Assembly: GCA_027475525.1 (NCBI GenBank)
Contig: JAMWFC010000117.1
Coordinates: 1,412,183-1,476,182, forward strand
Length of the DNA: 64,000 nt
Source of the DNA: Macrolepiota albuminosa
Taxonomy: Eukaryota; Basidiomycota; Agaricomycetes; Agaricales; Agaricaceae
Reading direction: 5' to 3'
Below the pieces are notes generated by a model. The model saw only the letters and a program-made list of their open reading frames with translations. It searched no databases and was not told the DNA's origin. The translations under genes were made by a program, and so were the position numbers. Positions within the stretch are counted from its first letter, which is position 1. Each line of letters begins with the position of its first letter. Positions 23,491-34,703 of this stretch are shown one piece after another.

Positions 23491-24840
23491 TCACAGTCCG
23501 AAACCTTTGATAAACGGCTGCAAGCATCAATTGATCAGAAAGTATGACAGAGAAAAGACAAAACCTGACCAACCTTCAAGTCAGAGGCATCTATCGGGCA
23601 TGGAAAACTGAAACTATTTGAAATCACAGGTGATATTGTTATGATAAGTATCCGTATTGCCAACTGGGACATGACGCTTGAGAACGTTTTACAAGATAGA
23701 CAGCAGAGCAACGCACCTTGATTTTATAATCGACATCGACGTTGGATTTCGGGCCAGTGGCACCACACTTTGATGCAAGGTCTCGTATGATGAGACCTTC
23801 CGGGTCATCCGTCGGTTTGTAAGTAATAGTAAACGGGAAAGTCCAATTGGTAAGTTGGTTGGCTTTGAACACCACATTCTTTGAATCGCCTTCACCAACT
23901 TGGGTCTTGTTTATAGGATAAAATATCTGTAGAGAAGTTTGGGAACGCTCTCTGGGTCATATGATCATTGAACATACATCCGCTTGAATTTCCTTGAAAT
24001 TTACTGCGAAATAATTCGGATTGTTCACACTTGAAAAAGATAATCAGTCATCAGTCTAGAGCCTTGATGATGAGTGGAAACCGACGATATGTTAACACCA
24101 AGGTTAACGGCAATGCCATTGTCGACCAGTTGGATCTTATCGTGACTCAAATGAGCATAATTTCAGGCAGCGAAATTAGGGTTCTACTAACTGCACTCCC
24201 GTTCGTTGACACTGTATCCACACCTCCTATAACGACGTCTGGAGGGCGTACCCACTGTCATCACACAGTGAGTCCATCAATAGACGGGTGGTCAGACAAC
24301 ACATTACCAGTGCAAGCGAAAGAATTATACATATAAATAGGAGGATTGCACTCATCAAGGTGCAACAGAAGAACCGGCACAAACACCATCCACGGCCACC
24401 CTTAGTTCGTATAAGGTGGCAGGCAGAGGACAGTTATTGCAAACTCACCCTTGTCCACAAATTGCCCTGATTTTCGTATCTGTAATTCCTCAGCGCACGA
24501 GGTGTCCTCAAGGTGAAAATCCAATTGAATTTTGATTTCCTTGATGAAAAATAGCAACCTACTTCTCTCTAAATCCACCGCCTTCGAGCGTGTTTACATT
24601 ATATCCTTGTCCGAAGGCCCCATTTGCAGCATGTTGTGACTGCGCACGGTTCGGCGGGTAGTAATTGGCATATTGTGGTTCATCGCTATATCCAGTCCCA
24701 TACGTATCATAAGATGGACCAACTCTCTGATCATACGCCTGATGAGGCACGTAGGGATTGAAATCTGCCGTGGGCTCGCTGTAAGGAGGCTGGGACTGGA
24801 GACGGGCAGGTGGTTGGTCATATGGGTCTCGGAAAGCCAT
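23491..24840 (-). CDS. LEA2-like single-pass membrane protein
   Basis: ATG at 24840 (MAFRDPYDQPPARLQSQPPY). The cytosolic N-terminus is rich in Tyr, Pro and Gln. After introns, RNYRYENQG and WTKG lead to a Cys-rich stretch (CLCRFFCCTLM) and one membrane helix, ILLFICIILSLALWVRPP. The outside part resembles the LEA2/WHy fold: VVIGGVDTVSTNGS, IQLVDNGIAVNLG-type sequence, VNNPNYFAVNFKEIQAD, INKTQVGEG, LTNWTFPFTITYKPTDDPEG and DVDYKIK. A final pair of exons (ISPVISNSFSFPCPID; then PFIKGFGL) ends at 23491. Similar proteins occur across Agaricomycetes; I know no function for them. The membrane-adjacent cysteines could be palmitoylated (inference). Confidence 0.8.
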
Positions 24841-25197
24841 CGTATAGAGTCGTAAACGTGAGTTAGGTCAGAAACAAATATCCAACGTTCTGGCTTGTGA
24901 ACAAGATGAAAGTCGAACTGGAAAAGTCTCCAAAACGATGTGGAGAGTGGAAACTGCGGTTGCTTGTTTTGGAAGACTTGGTCACAAAACACTGCCTTTC
25001 CACATCACACACCACACGCACGCATGTCGTTTCTAAATGCCAAATACTTATCATTATAATGCAAGCCTCCAAGTTGAATGAATATGCATGACACCCCAAG
25101 CAAGACAACGCGTTGAGTAATACCCTGAGTAAACATGGGTGTACGCAGTGCAAATAAAGCATGTACGAGTCTAAACTATGTATCTTTCATCTCCAAG
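24841..25197. other. Intergenic region, no gene seen
   Basis: 357 bases between the LEA2-like start and the end of the RING gene. Low-scoring open frames only; presumably a promoter and a 3' untranslated region. Confidence 0.4.
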
Positions 25198-26821
25198 TTA
25201 ATTCTGAGGGAGAAAGGGCACTCTTTGTCCTCCACTGGGGTCCACTTGCTGTGCTCGAAAGGGCGCCCTTGTACCTGCTGGGAAGAATCTCTGAGGTCCA
25301 TTGCCCATCGGTGCTTTCAATACTTGACCCGTCGAAGTAGATGGTGTGGAAAGTTGAGCTTGAGGATGGACACGGTTTGTTCCTGACGAGCTACGGTTAA
25401 TATTTCCAAAAGAATTCTGATCATTTTGCCCAGTCTGAGGGACAGATTGGCGTAACCTCGTCGATTGAGAAGAGATATCGGCCATTTCGCGCCGGTGTTG
25501 ATCAGAGTAACTCGAAGGTTGGTCCTGTGTGACAATGTGACGGGCGGATTGGGCAGAACTCTGAGAAGCTCGTGCAGTCCTAAATCTTGCTGGAGTGGGA
25601 GGCGGTGGCATACTCTGAGTTGCTTGATTTTGTGCCAGATGTTGCTGGAATTGTACTTGTTGTTTTTCTGGATTCGGTTTGATCCTCTTGAAGTTCTGAG
25701 CAGTAATCTGAGCATGAGTAAGTTGTGGGCGGTGAAATTGAGGCGTCGACGGAGGGACATAAGAATATTTGCTACATCAATGAGTATATGCACACTCGTG
25801 TCAAATCACGCGGCAGACTTTACTTAATGAATGAACTTGCAGGTCGATGTTGCGGTAGAGTAATAGGTGATCGCGAATCGTTTGTTGATGGAGGATTGTG
25901 TATATTCGCGACCCCGTTCGAAAAGGTTTGGCCACGAGGGAGTGTCAGACGGTTCGGTCCTAGTGGAGTGGCGATGGAATGTGGACTAGAGGTAGTCGCG
26001 TGAGCTCCTACTTGATCATAGCTGTAGGACATAAGTAAATGTGGAAGTGTCGCTGTCACAAGCTCACAAGGGCACTCCAGTGGGTGGCCGCTTTCCATTA
26101 GCATTCAATCCGTTAGAAACTACTTGTTGGTCTGAACAAGCTTTAGCAACGGGGTATTGGCTTTTTCCCATGTGCTGTCGTAGACGATTGTTGTCGTCTT
26201 GCAGTTGCTCATTGAGTCTGGCGATGCATCAGTCACAGAATAGATGGACAGACATCTGCGAAGAAGCAAGTACTTCTTGAGCTCGTCAAAATCATGCCTC
26301 AGTCGCTCAATAAGCGCCCTCTGTTGTTGGTATCGTGTTCTATGGTGCCGTATCTGTGCGGCCATCGTTTCATGTTGAAACTGAAGGGTTGAGTAAAGTA
26401 GATTTCAACAGAATGTAAGATTATGCGTACCTTAGCTGCATTAGCAATAGAATCCAGAGCTATAGGAACCGATTGAAACCATTCTGACATAGGTGCTTCC
26501 ATCTGTGGTACTGTGATGTTAACTTTCAGAATAATGGGTGAGAATTTTATGAAACCTCGCGTTGCAGAGGTGCGAGCTGTATTCCTGGAGACCCGCATAT
26601 GCTACAACTCTGATCCGCATCTCCATGGACATATAATTGAGAAGCCTAGCAGAGTCTCTGAATAACGTACTGAGATGGTTATTGCAGACGATATGTCCAC
26701 ATTCTGTGAGCCAAAATGGAACAGTTGCGCCGGAAGGCAGTGCAAAGGGCAGCTGACACCGCCCGCAGTTTGCGAATTCCCAGAAGTCATAGTCAGGCTG
26801 GGCAACTGCAGTCGCAGACAT
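25198..26821 (-). CDS. RING-finger protein, possibly Zip3/RNF212-like
   Basis: ATG at 26821 (MSATAVAQPDYDFWEFANCG). The N-terminus is a compact RING: NCGRCQLPF, then WLTECGHIVCNNHLN, an intron, and ADQSCSICGSPGIQLAPLQR. A helical region follows (EWFQSVPIALDSIANAAK, then RYQQQRALIERLRHDFDE and a LRQHM coiled coil). The tail is long, low-complexity and rich in Gln, Ser and Pro, ending VPFLPQN at 25198. This order (short N-terminal RING, coiled coil, Ser-rich tail) is that of the Zip3/RNF212/HEI10 meiotic crossover SUMO/ubiquitin ligases, but sequence identity cannot be judged here, so the name is tentative. It is divergent from the JmjC gene. Confidence 0.7.
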
Positions 26822-27132
26822 GACAATACCTTTGGAAGTCTTTGATGAGGCGAGGCTGGGCCAAGCACAAATTATGTCATGGAAGGTGCCTGGATTTCCC
26901 ACCTCTTTATCTTCTTTTATCTTTTTTTTCCACATGGTATCCACACAAAGCTGTCTGTATTGATGATTGGCGGAAACAAAGTACTTATGGGCGGCTCAGT
27001 AATAGATACCATCATTTCAATGATGAGAGATGCCGCTTGTCACAAACCTGGCATGCTGTGTGGTTGCTGTGGAAGGTCAGCCAGCTTAAGCGCCAGTCAA
27101 GCCTTTCATTCGACCATCGTTTCGCAAAGTCT
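26822..27132. promoter_or_regulatory. RING/JmjC divergent region; may hold the JmjC 5' exon
   Basis: 311 bases. The JmjC reading frame stays open upstream of 27133 and a Cys-rich stretch in another frame (ACHKPGMLCGCCG, near 27030-27070) could be an upstream exon. I could not join them with a clear GT-AG intron. Confidence 0.4.
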
Positions 27133-30100
27133 ATGGGCGTCGAAGGCCAACGAAAGAAACTCATGGCTAATGGCCCTACCTGGGGAGACCGATTAGCTCA
27201 CGTGGCTGGCGGGCCGTGTGAGGGTCCCGACCTGGATGACAATATCTGCAACTGCGACGTCGAAGCATTAACACCTATCGTTCTCATGAACAATGTCACT
27301 CCGCCTCCACCTCCCGCTACACACATCTTGACCCGTGGATGGACCTTCAATAACATCCTCAAAAAAGGCAAACGATTCCGTGAAGTCCCTCGAGTGGCGT
27401 TAAAGGAGGCCACTAAGGCCGTCGTTAAATTCGACAGAGATGGGGTTCCCCTCATCATAGAAGGCCTTCACGAAGAACCCAACTGGCCAAAGGAGGATTT
27501 TCATCCAGACTGGCTGAAAAACTACGGGCCTAAGGGTCTGTACATGTCGATCCCAACGGTTCTATCTAATGAAACGCTCCTTCCAGAAATCAGTGCTCGA
27601 AATATCTATGACCGGACTGACAAGACTATGCTCTTTGACCAATTTATCGAGCAATGCCGTTCGGCATCAACCTTCGCTTCGCCGGAAGGTGGGTTTTTTG
27701 TCAATTTCTAAACTTTTCTCAAAGGTTTTTTGCAGAGCAAGAACGATTATATGGTAAAGATGCGGAGTGTCCTGAAAAATGGGCACAATGGCTCCGCAAT
27801 TCAAAAGTTGTTCCCCTGTCTCTCATACCAGACAATGCTGAGGATTTGTTGGTGAGCTGCAGACGGAGATCTCGCCCATTTTATCAACTCATCGATTGGA
27901 TTGTAGTCATCTCGGCATGTCGAGACTTTGATGTGTTATATTGGTGTAGGGGATACTTTTACTCCATGCCACAAAGATCTCTGCGCTTCGTCCGGTCAAA
28001 ACCTGATGTGTTATACAGAAATGGATGGTTCATCCTTTTGGTTCATGACAAAAGGGGGGGATGCTCCCGAAGTTTCCAAATACTTCCACGAATTGGAACA
28101 AGAATTGGACCATGAGACGCATGTCATCACCATTGAGCAGCTTGCCAATGCTCCCTTCGATGTATATATTGCGGAACAGAAATTGGGGGACCTAGTCTTG
28201 GTTCCACCACGAAGTTGTCATCAAGTGGTGAACTTTGGAGGCATCACCATCAAGACCTCTTGGTCACGAATGACCTTGAAAGGGCTTGAAATTGCTTATC
28301 ACCATGAGTTGCCCATCTATCGCAGGTACGCTCCCATATTTCAGAATGATATGTTTTCAACAAATTTATTACTAGAGTATGTCGGCCGGAGATATACCAA
28401 GTTAAAGCAACTATCTATCAAACCCTCATTAAAAGAAAAAATCTTATGCTTTCATCGCGCAATCATAAATCAAGTCAAGCTGTACTAGCACCAATGATTG
28501 GGGACCAGAAATTGATATCAACAACTGAAAGCTTACTCAAATTATTCGACTCCGTTCTGCTCGAAGAATCTTCGACTCCTCATCGCCGTATTCATTGTCT
28601 ACAGCCCACGGCGCCAATGATAGCGCCTACTACCTCACTTGCATCTACAATCATTGACCAGTTAACCTGTGATTTCTGTGGAGCGGACATATTTCAAAGC
28701 TTTTTTGAATGCCTTCGCTGTGTTAATGGTCTTCAAGGTTTAAACAGCTCACAGGCTAAGCACGGGGATGGTTTTGTCATTTGCACTGGTTGTTATATTG
28801 AAGGTAGAAGCTGTAAATGCGGAAATATGGACCCAATACAGTGTCGTCCCTTTCAAGAACTTCTTGCTGTCCGGAACAAGGTTGCCGAGCTAGTTTCCGC
28901 GTACAAACCTCAACCAATTTCTGTGCTTGAAGACAAGTGAGTAAGCTCTTTTATGGTGTACTCCGATATCTCAATGCATGAGATGCAGCGCTCCCGCTTT
29001 TGCTTCAGGATTATTCAGAGTTGCCTGCAAGTTGCAAGAAACGCGCAAAAATCTCAAGGCCAGTGTAAAGTCGTGGTATATAACTTGAGGTGCTCATGCC
29101 ATGCATATCTTACAGGGTGGAGAAAGGATTTGTTCCACGATTGTGGCTGGATCTGGTCATGCCGTTCCTTGCTCTTGGGTCCTGAATTGCAAGAAATGCC
29201 ACCGAAGTAGATGCTTTACGCATATCCTGATGTCGCAAAAGCTTCATGCTGCGGACGCTTTCTTAATTCATGCTTCTGATTTATCACATGAAGAGCACCA
29301 CCGCAACCACCGTAGCTCGCTTCAGAAGTACGAGGAGGGCAAAGACGAATTCTTCCGGACTCAGCGGATGGGTTCCAAACCGGATCTTAAACAACAGCGT
29401 GTCCATCTTGCTGAGCAATATCATACCTGCAAGCCCATCAACTCAACGTTCACACAAGCAGGATGGTATGATGTTCATGTCCAATTGGCGCCTGTGAGTA
29501 GGAAACAAAGGTAGTTCCAAGTACTGAGCCAGATTATCTCGCAGGTGATTGTCGAGACCAAAGATAAAAGCAAGGACGGCTCACAAAACTCATCGATATC
29601 AGGTCTAGCTTCACCTCTATCCCCTTTAACAGAAATAGACAGCCCTCTCCCTCTGGTTGACATCATGGCGCCTATAATTAGGCCGTCAGCTATGTTTCCC
29701 TCATTGAAACGCAAACGCACTGTTCTGGATTTCGTAGCCGTGCCCGACAAAAGGTACAATGTCAGAGAATCAGGCAGAATGTCTTTGACCTTTTCAGGAC
29801 CTGAGCCCTCCCTATCTCAGGAGATTGACCCCGATTGCCAGGTAGATCAGACAGACTTCCATTCATCAGTTATGTCTCATGATCTTTTGGTTACTTCACA
29901 GTCAGTCAATGGTGACCTACTCACTTCAAGCAGAGTTGCTAACAATTTGGTCTGTGAACGAGACCAAGAAGTCGTGCAGGTGTGATGGTCTGTCGACTGG
30001 CTCGATACGTGCCTTTGACGGTCACCGATGCAGACAGATCCTCTTCCATCACTGCCAAACAACCGGTGCAATAAGACTTCACATACTCGAGCCTCAACTT

Positions 30101-32295
30101 CCCAGACGCCACTCAATTCTTCATGCCCAGAAATCAGTTCTAAGGATTCTACACCGTTTTTCTCTGACGAAAACGAGAGTAAAAAGCATAAATCCAAGAA
30201 GCACCAAACTCTTTCATCATCACCAACAGCGCCCATGTCTTTTTCGACTCATTCTGCGACTCGTTCAGCGTCCTCTACTTCGACGCGATCGTCTGAAGCC
30301 CGGAAGCGACCGCAAACGAGAGACAACACTTTCACTGATGAAAGCAAGAAATCAAGATTACACGGACCTTCTCCAAGTTTAATAACTCCAGATCAGTCCT
30401 CAGGCCTTGCCACAAGTATAGAAGAAAGCCAGCGAAAACAGACGATCGTGCGCAGACTTCCACGTTTTAAGAAAAACTCCCGACCTATGAGACAAGTGTC
30501 TGAAGTTTCATCGTCTTCGTCATCTTCATCGACATATCCACGGTCGACCCCTTCGGACGGCCCAGATCTGACCCAGGTTCTCGACAGCGTAGTAAACGAG
30601 AAACACTCTGCTCTAGCAGCCTTGAATATCAACCCTGCTACCCAACAAATACCATCAATCAACAATAACTTACCACAAGCAGCACAGACCGCTCCTACAG
30701 ACCGTGACGCATTGAATAACGCAGTTGAGGTTCTTGCGGCCGCAGCAAGGACTTTTGCCCAGTCACAACGCCTTCCGCCTCAAGGTCCTGAATTTATCCC
30801 TGCTGCGACTCCACTGGGTCAAGTACGACACTAACTTCTTTACTGGGTAATAGAATTGCTCATAAACCCTTAGTTTACTTCTCATCATTCTCAGTCCACG
30901 GTGCGCCAAGGAAGGGGTATTATTATTTTTGGTATTGAACAAATGGTTCTTAGATCCAACCACCGACACCTGGATGGTTTCAAGTATGTCATATTTATTT
31001 ATTTCTTCCCCTCTCCCCATGTTCTGACATCTCGTAAGGAAAAATGCTTCCCCTTGTTTGTAAGCCTGCTTACTCCTCGACGAGAGCACAGTTGATGGAA
31101 ACGATAGCAACCATACCCCCTGTCACCTCCAACAAGGAAGTGGTCGAAGTCTGGATATCAACAATCGTCACAATGCCACCATGGACGCTTCTATGGACGC
31201 TTGGAGGGTAAGTATGTTTTATAACAGGAGGATATTGGACCTGATAGTTCTCAGGCGGCCCGAGGGCCCTAATTAATTATGATCACCCCTCGTATCACGA
31301 AGGTATGTCCTTTCTGCGAGCGGTTATCCGGCTCCAGCCCAACATCTACAGATGGCGCAACCATAAGATCTGGTCCTACTTACTCCAATAGAAGACACGA
31401 TTCTTATCAAGAGGATCACATCCGACGTTTGGATAATCGGAGTCATTCTTATCGACCTTTGCGTCGTGTTGCGCAGGCCAGGGAGAGACCACAACGTTCT
31501 GCGATGAGATTTGAAAATATAGACCGTCGCCCGCATAATCGGTCTTCCTATTCCCAAACAAAATTTGGAGAAAGAGGTGTGCCCGAGTACAGTCGTCCTA
31601 CAGAGTTTTCTCCTCGAGCAGGCTTGGTTGGAGTGAAATCTTCAACATCTGTCCTTCAAGGTCGAGGCGCTAACGATGAGGCCAATTCCGGCCAGAATCA
31701 TATCGACGGAGCCTGCCCTTCCGAACAAACTTCACCTTGGCACTTACCACCGGTGCTCTCATCGTCTCCAGTGGAATCACCTACAGAACGTGTGTGGGAG
31801 AGGCCATCAAGTTCTCAAGTACCACCGGTGCTCTCATCGTCTCCAGTGGAATCACCTACAGATCGTGTGTGGGAGAGGCCATCAAGTTCTCAAGTACAAC
31901 AGTCACGAGAATCCTCTCCTCACGTTATGACATCACGTATGTTACGACTAAAACTGGTGTAGTGTATATCGTCTAACATGCGTTCACAGCCCCTGCGAAT
32001 TCTGAGAACGGGAATTTCGTTGAACGCCACAGTTCTCCCATCGATTGTAAGTGGATTGGCTATGCCACGAGTCTGTTATATCATAAGTTGATAGTACATA
32101 CAGCTGAGAACTGGGAGGATTCCTACGAGCAGGAAGATACTGTCATTGAAAGAGAAATTTCGTGGATTGAGCCTTCTAAGCCTCAGCAGAACGAGTTTTC
32201 ATCGTCTGTGGCCCCTCTTTATGGTGAATTCTTCGTTCTCCTCTCTTGCCTTTTCAATCTTACGATTCTATTTAGACAATCCATGGGCCAACTAA
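27133..32295 (+). CDS. JmjC-domain protein with Cys-rich module and long disordered tail
   Basis: A large, many-exon gene, roughly 1,400 residues by my splice model; the start (ATG 27133) is the least certain part. The N-terminal region (GPTWGDRLAHVAGGPCEG) leads into a JmjC-type segment: MCYIGVGDTFTPCHKDLCAS, with the H-x-D pair of the Fe(II)/2-oxoglutarate facial triad, then SSFWFMTKGGD and LVLVPPRSCHQVVNFGG with the distal histidine. Next comes a zinc-binding module (TCDFCGADIFQSFFECLRC, FVICTGCYIEGRSCKCGN) and another Cys cluster near 29170 (CSWVLNCKKCHRSRCF). The rest is Ser/Pro/Lys-rich, with basic clusters (KKHKSKKH), and a 25-residue tandem repeat near 31,750. A last exon series ends APLYDNPWAN at 32295. 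It is likely a nuclear chromatin oxygenase; the substrate is unknown. Confidence 0.82.
31747..31896 (+). repeat. 75-bp in-frame coding duplication in the JmjC gene
   Basis: Two adjacent 75-base units (31747-31821 and 31822-31896) encode PPVLSSSPVESPTERVWERP-type repeats of 25 residues. They differ at one base, which changes Glu to Asp before RVWERP. Length divisible by three plus a substitution sets it apart from the 77-base duplications. Confidence 0.9.
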
Positions 32296-32575
32296 TCAAG
32301 GACTTTGTCATTTAACATCTTGAGGACATATATACCTACTTGCTTTCTGCTTGCTTTGTTGTACTTGCTTGTTCTATGCATCTGTTTCCACCAGCCGAGG
32401 TATATTTCAGGTGTGAATGTAGACCCCAAGGAAAGATATTACGGAATGGACAAATAAGGGTATCAAATATCAGGCAAGGAAAGATATGATGACATAAGCT
32501 GGAGAAGTGCGTCAGTCAAGAGAGCCAAATGCGAAAGAGATTATGGGTGTAAAATATGCAAAAAAAGCGAGATTG

Positions 32576-34571
32576 TCAACACCGACATGTCAGAATTCTG
32601 AAAAAACTTGATTTAGGTTGAATGTCATCGACTTGCTGTTGGCCATTGTATCCATCCCCATGTGAGATACCGGCCTCCCCAGCTCGGGCACGCACGTTGC
32701 TAACAGCGGGAGGGGCAACACCGATACTGGATACCATAGGTGATGCACGTCCGTAAGGCTGCTGAGTTCCATATCCATCATCAACACCGTCTCGAGCATA
32801 ATCGTACGCTCCAGTGCTTGGGTTAGCGTATGGATGCCCTGTTCCGAGTGGTACATTCACTTGTGGAGTGGTAGAGTGAGGGGTATATTGACCAGGTGAA
32901 GAGATGCCACCAGGAACGAGGGGGTTAGTTCGGCGCTTTGAACCATGGCGAACCAATGCAGGGGACGGAGGCACAACGTTACCTGCCTGGGAGCGCCGAC
33001 GATCGGGTTCACGATCCCTGCGACGATCTTGAAGCCCAGGCTGCATCTGTGGAATCAAGGGGTTCGATCCGTTCTAGATCAGTCATCAGGAGCGATGTAC
33101 ATGTAATTCGGAATAGACTACACACTGTAGGAGCTTCCCAGCCCTTTCCACCTATTCGACTGGTGTGAGTCTAGCATTTCCAGGATTGAGCAGATGAACT
33201 TCACCGTTCAATAGGTTCCAATCAAACACGCCATCCTCAAGCTCGCCGCTGCTCTTCAGGACCTTTGCGAACAGTTCCCTCAGGAAATCATAGTCAGGAG
33301 TTTCTTCAAACCCAAGCTTCCGGACGTAATTCAAGTATATCCCGAATTCCTCTAAAGATGGACCATTAGAAAGAGCATTTACCCCTGTGGCACTTTGCAT
33401 ACCGGGGAAGCCGTCACACAATTCCTTGATTGGGGTCGTCTGCTTTTTCTCCCCAATCTTCTCGTACTTCTGTTTATTGGTAGCGGCTTTTAGGCCCTGC
33501 CAGGGTAGGCTTCCCCGCAGGAAGTACATGAAAACGTGACCAAGGGCTTCCAAATCATCTCTTCGGGACTGTTCTAATTAATAGCAGATGATGAGCTATG
33601 TTACTCAAAGAGAAATGAAAATAGTCATACCTCTTCTCTTCGGGACTGTTCTAATTAATAGCAGATGATGAGCTATGTTACTCAAAGAGAAATGAAAATA
33701 GTCATACCTCTCCCAAATGAGTGTTTATACTCATGTACCGTGCTGTTCCACTGAGACTCTTGCGCTCCCGATAAGGGATGTGCTGCTTGGTTTTCGGATC
33801 ACGATACTGTTTCGCCATACCGAAATCCACAACGTGAATAACTGAGGAGAAAAATCAACCTGGTGAGCATAACACAAAAACCAAAAGGGCTGACCGTTCG
33901 CTCCCTTGGTCCCGGGACGACCTATGAGGAAATTGTCGGGCTTGATATCACGGTAGATAAGGTTCTTTTCATGGATGGTTTGTACTCGAGAAATCTGAGT
34001 GGAATTGTTAGGTATATGTGACGAGTCCCAAAGAAACTCTCGCAACCATTTGGCGTGCTGCCATGCACACCGTCTTTATTGAGAACTTGCGACTACACAT
34101 GTCGAAGAGGTCTTCCAAACTAGGGCCGAGCAGGTCAATTACAAGGATATTATGGAGCCCTTCTTGACCGAAATGGTATATCTGGGGGATGCCAGCTACA
34201 ATGAGATGAGCAAAGGGCAACCACAGCATAAAATAATGTACTCACTGCAGCCGGCTAGGATGCGATAGGAACGACATTCATCTCGTAGCTGAGGAGCCTC
34301 AGCCTTCCTGGGTTCCTAGAAACGGAATTAGTGATACCCCACTGGGAGAGTGATTGAACAGATACGGACAAATTTGATGGCGACAGTCTGTGAGTTGAGA
34401 AGATTGGTTCCTGCCGGTGCTCAGCATGAGCAGTGATGACAGATATGACGAGTGTACAATTGAGTCACCTTCGAAGATGACACCGAAAGACCCTTCGCCG
34501 ATTTTCTTGCCCACGCGATAATGTTGACCAACAAGATTAGCAGTAGATGAAGAATGAGGATGGGAGGACAT
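32576..34571 (-). CDS. Casein kinase I (CK1), membrane-type
   Basis: A Ser/Thr kinase of the CK1 family. ATG at 34571 ([20 protein letters not shown]). Gly loop [16 protein letters not shown], then [23 protein letters not shown] sequence across an intron, [18 protein letters not shown], the CK1 form of the catalytic loop [27 protein letters not shown], and [20 protein letters not shown], which is diagnostic for CK1. [20 protein letters not shown] and [14 protein letters not shown] complete the kinase. A Pro/Gly-rich tail follows, ending [11 protein letters not shown]. Yeast Yck1/2 end in a palmitoylated Cys pair; here the last three residues are Cys-Arg-Cys, consistent with lipid anchoring (inference). 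A 77-base duplication lies at 33558-33711, around an exon boundary. Confidence 0.94.
33558..33711. repeat. 77-bp perfect tandem duplication (likely assembly join)
   Basis: Bases 33558-33634 equal 33635-33711. It covers an intron and exon edge of the CK1 gene just after SINTHLGREQS. Confidence 0.95.
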
Positions 34572-34703
34572 GGAGGAAGGAAGGTGGGAAGAAGAGAAAA
34601 GAAAGGAATGGCTAGAGGGTGTGGCCTCTTAGTTGGCTACAGCGACAAAACGAGCTCGCCTCGGTTAACTCCGCCAACACTTTACGCCAAGCGCAGTAGG
34701 TAT

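Noticed and set aside
31747..31896. The JmjC tandem repeat as another assembly join
   Set aside because: Its period is 75, not 77, it keeps the frame, and the copies differ by one base.
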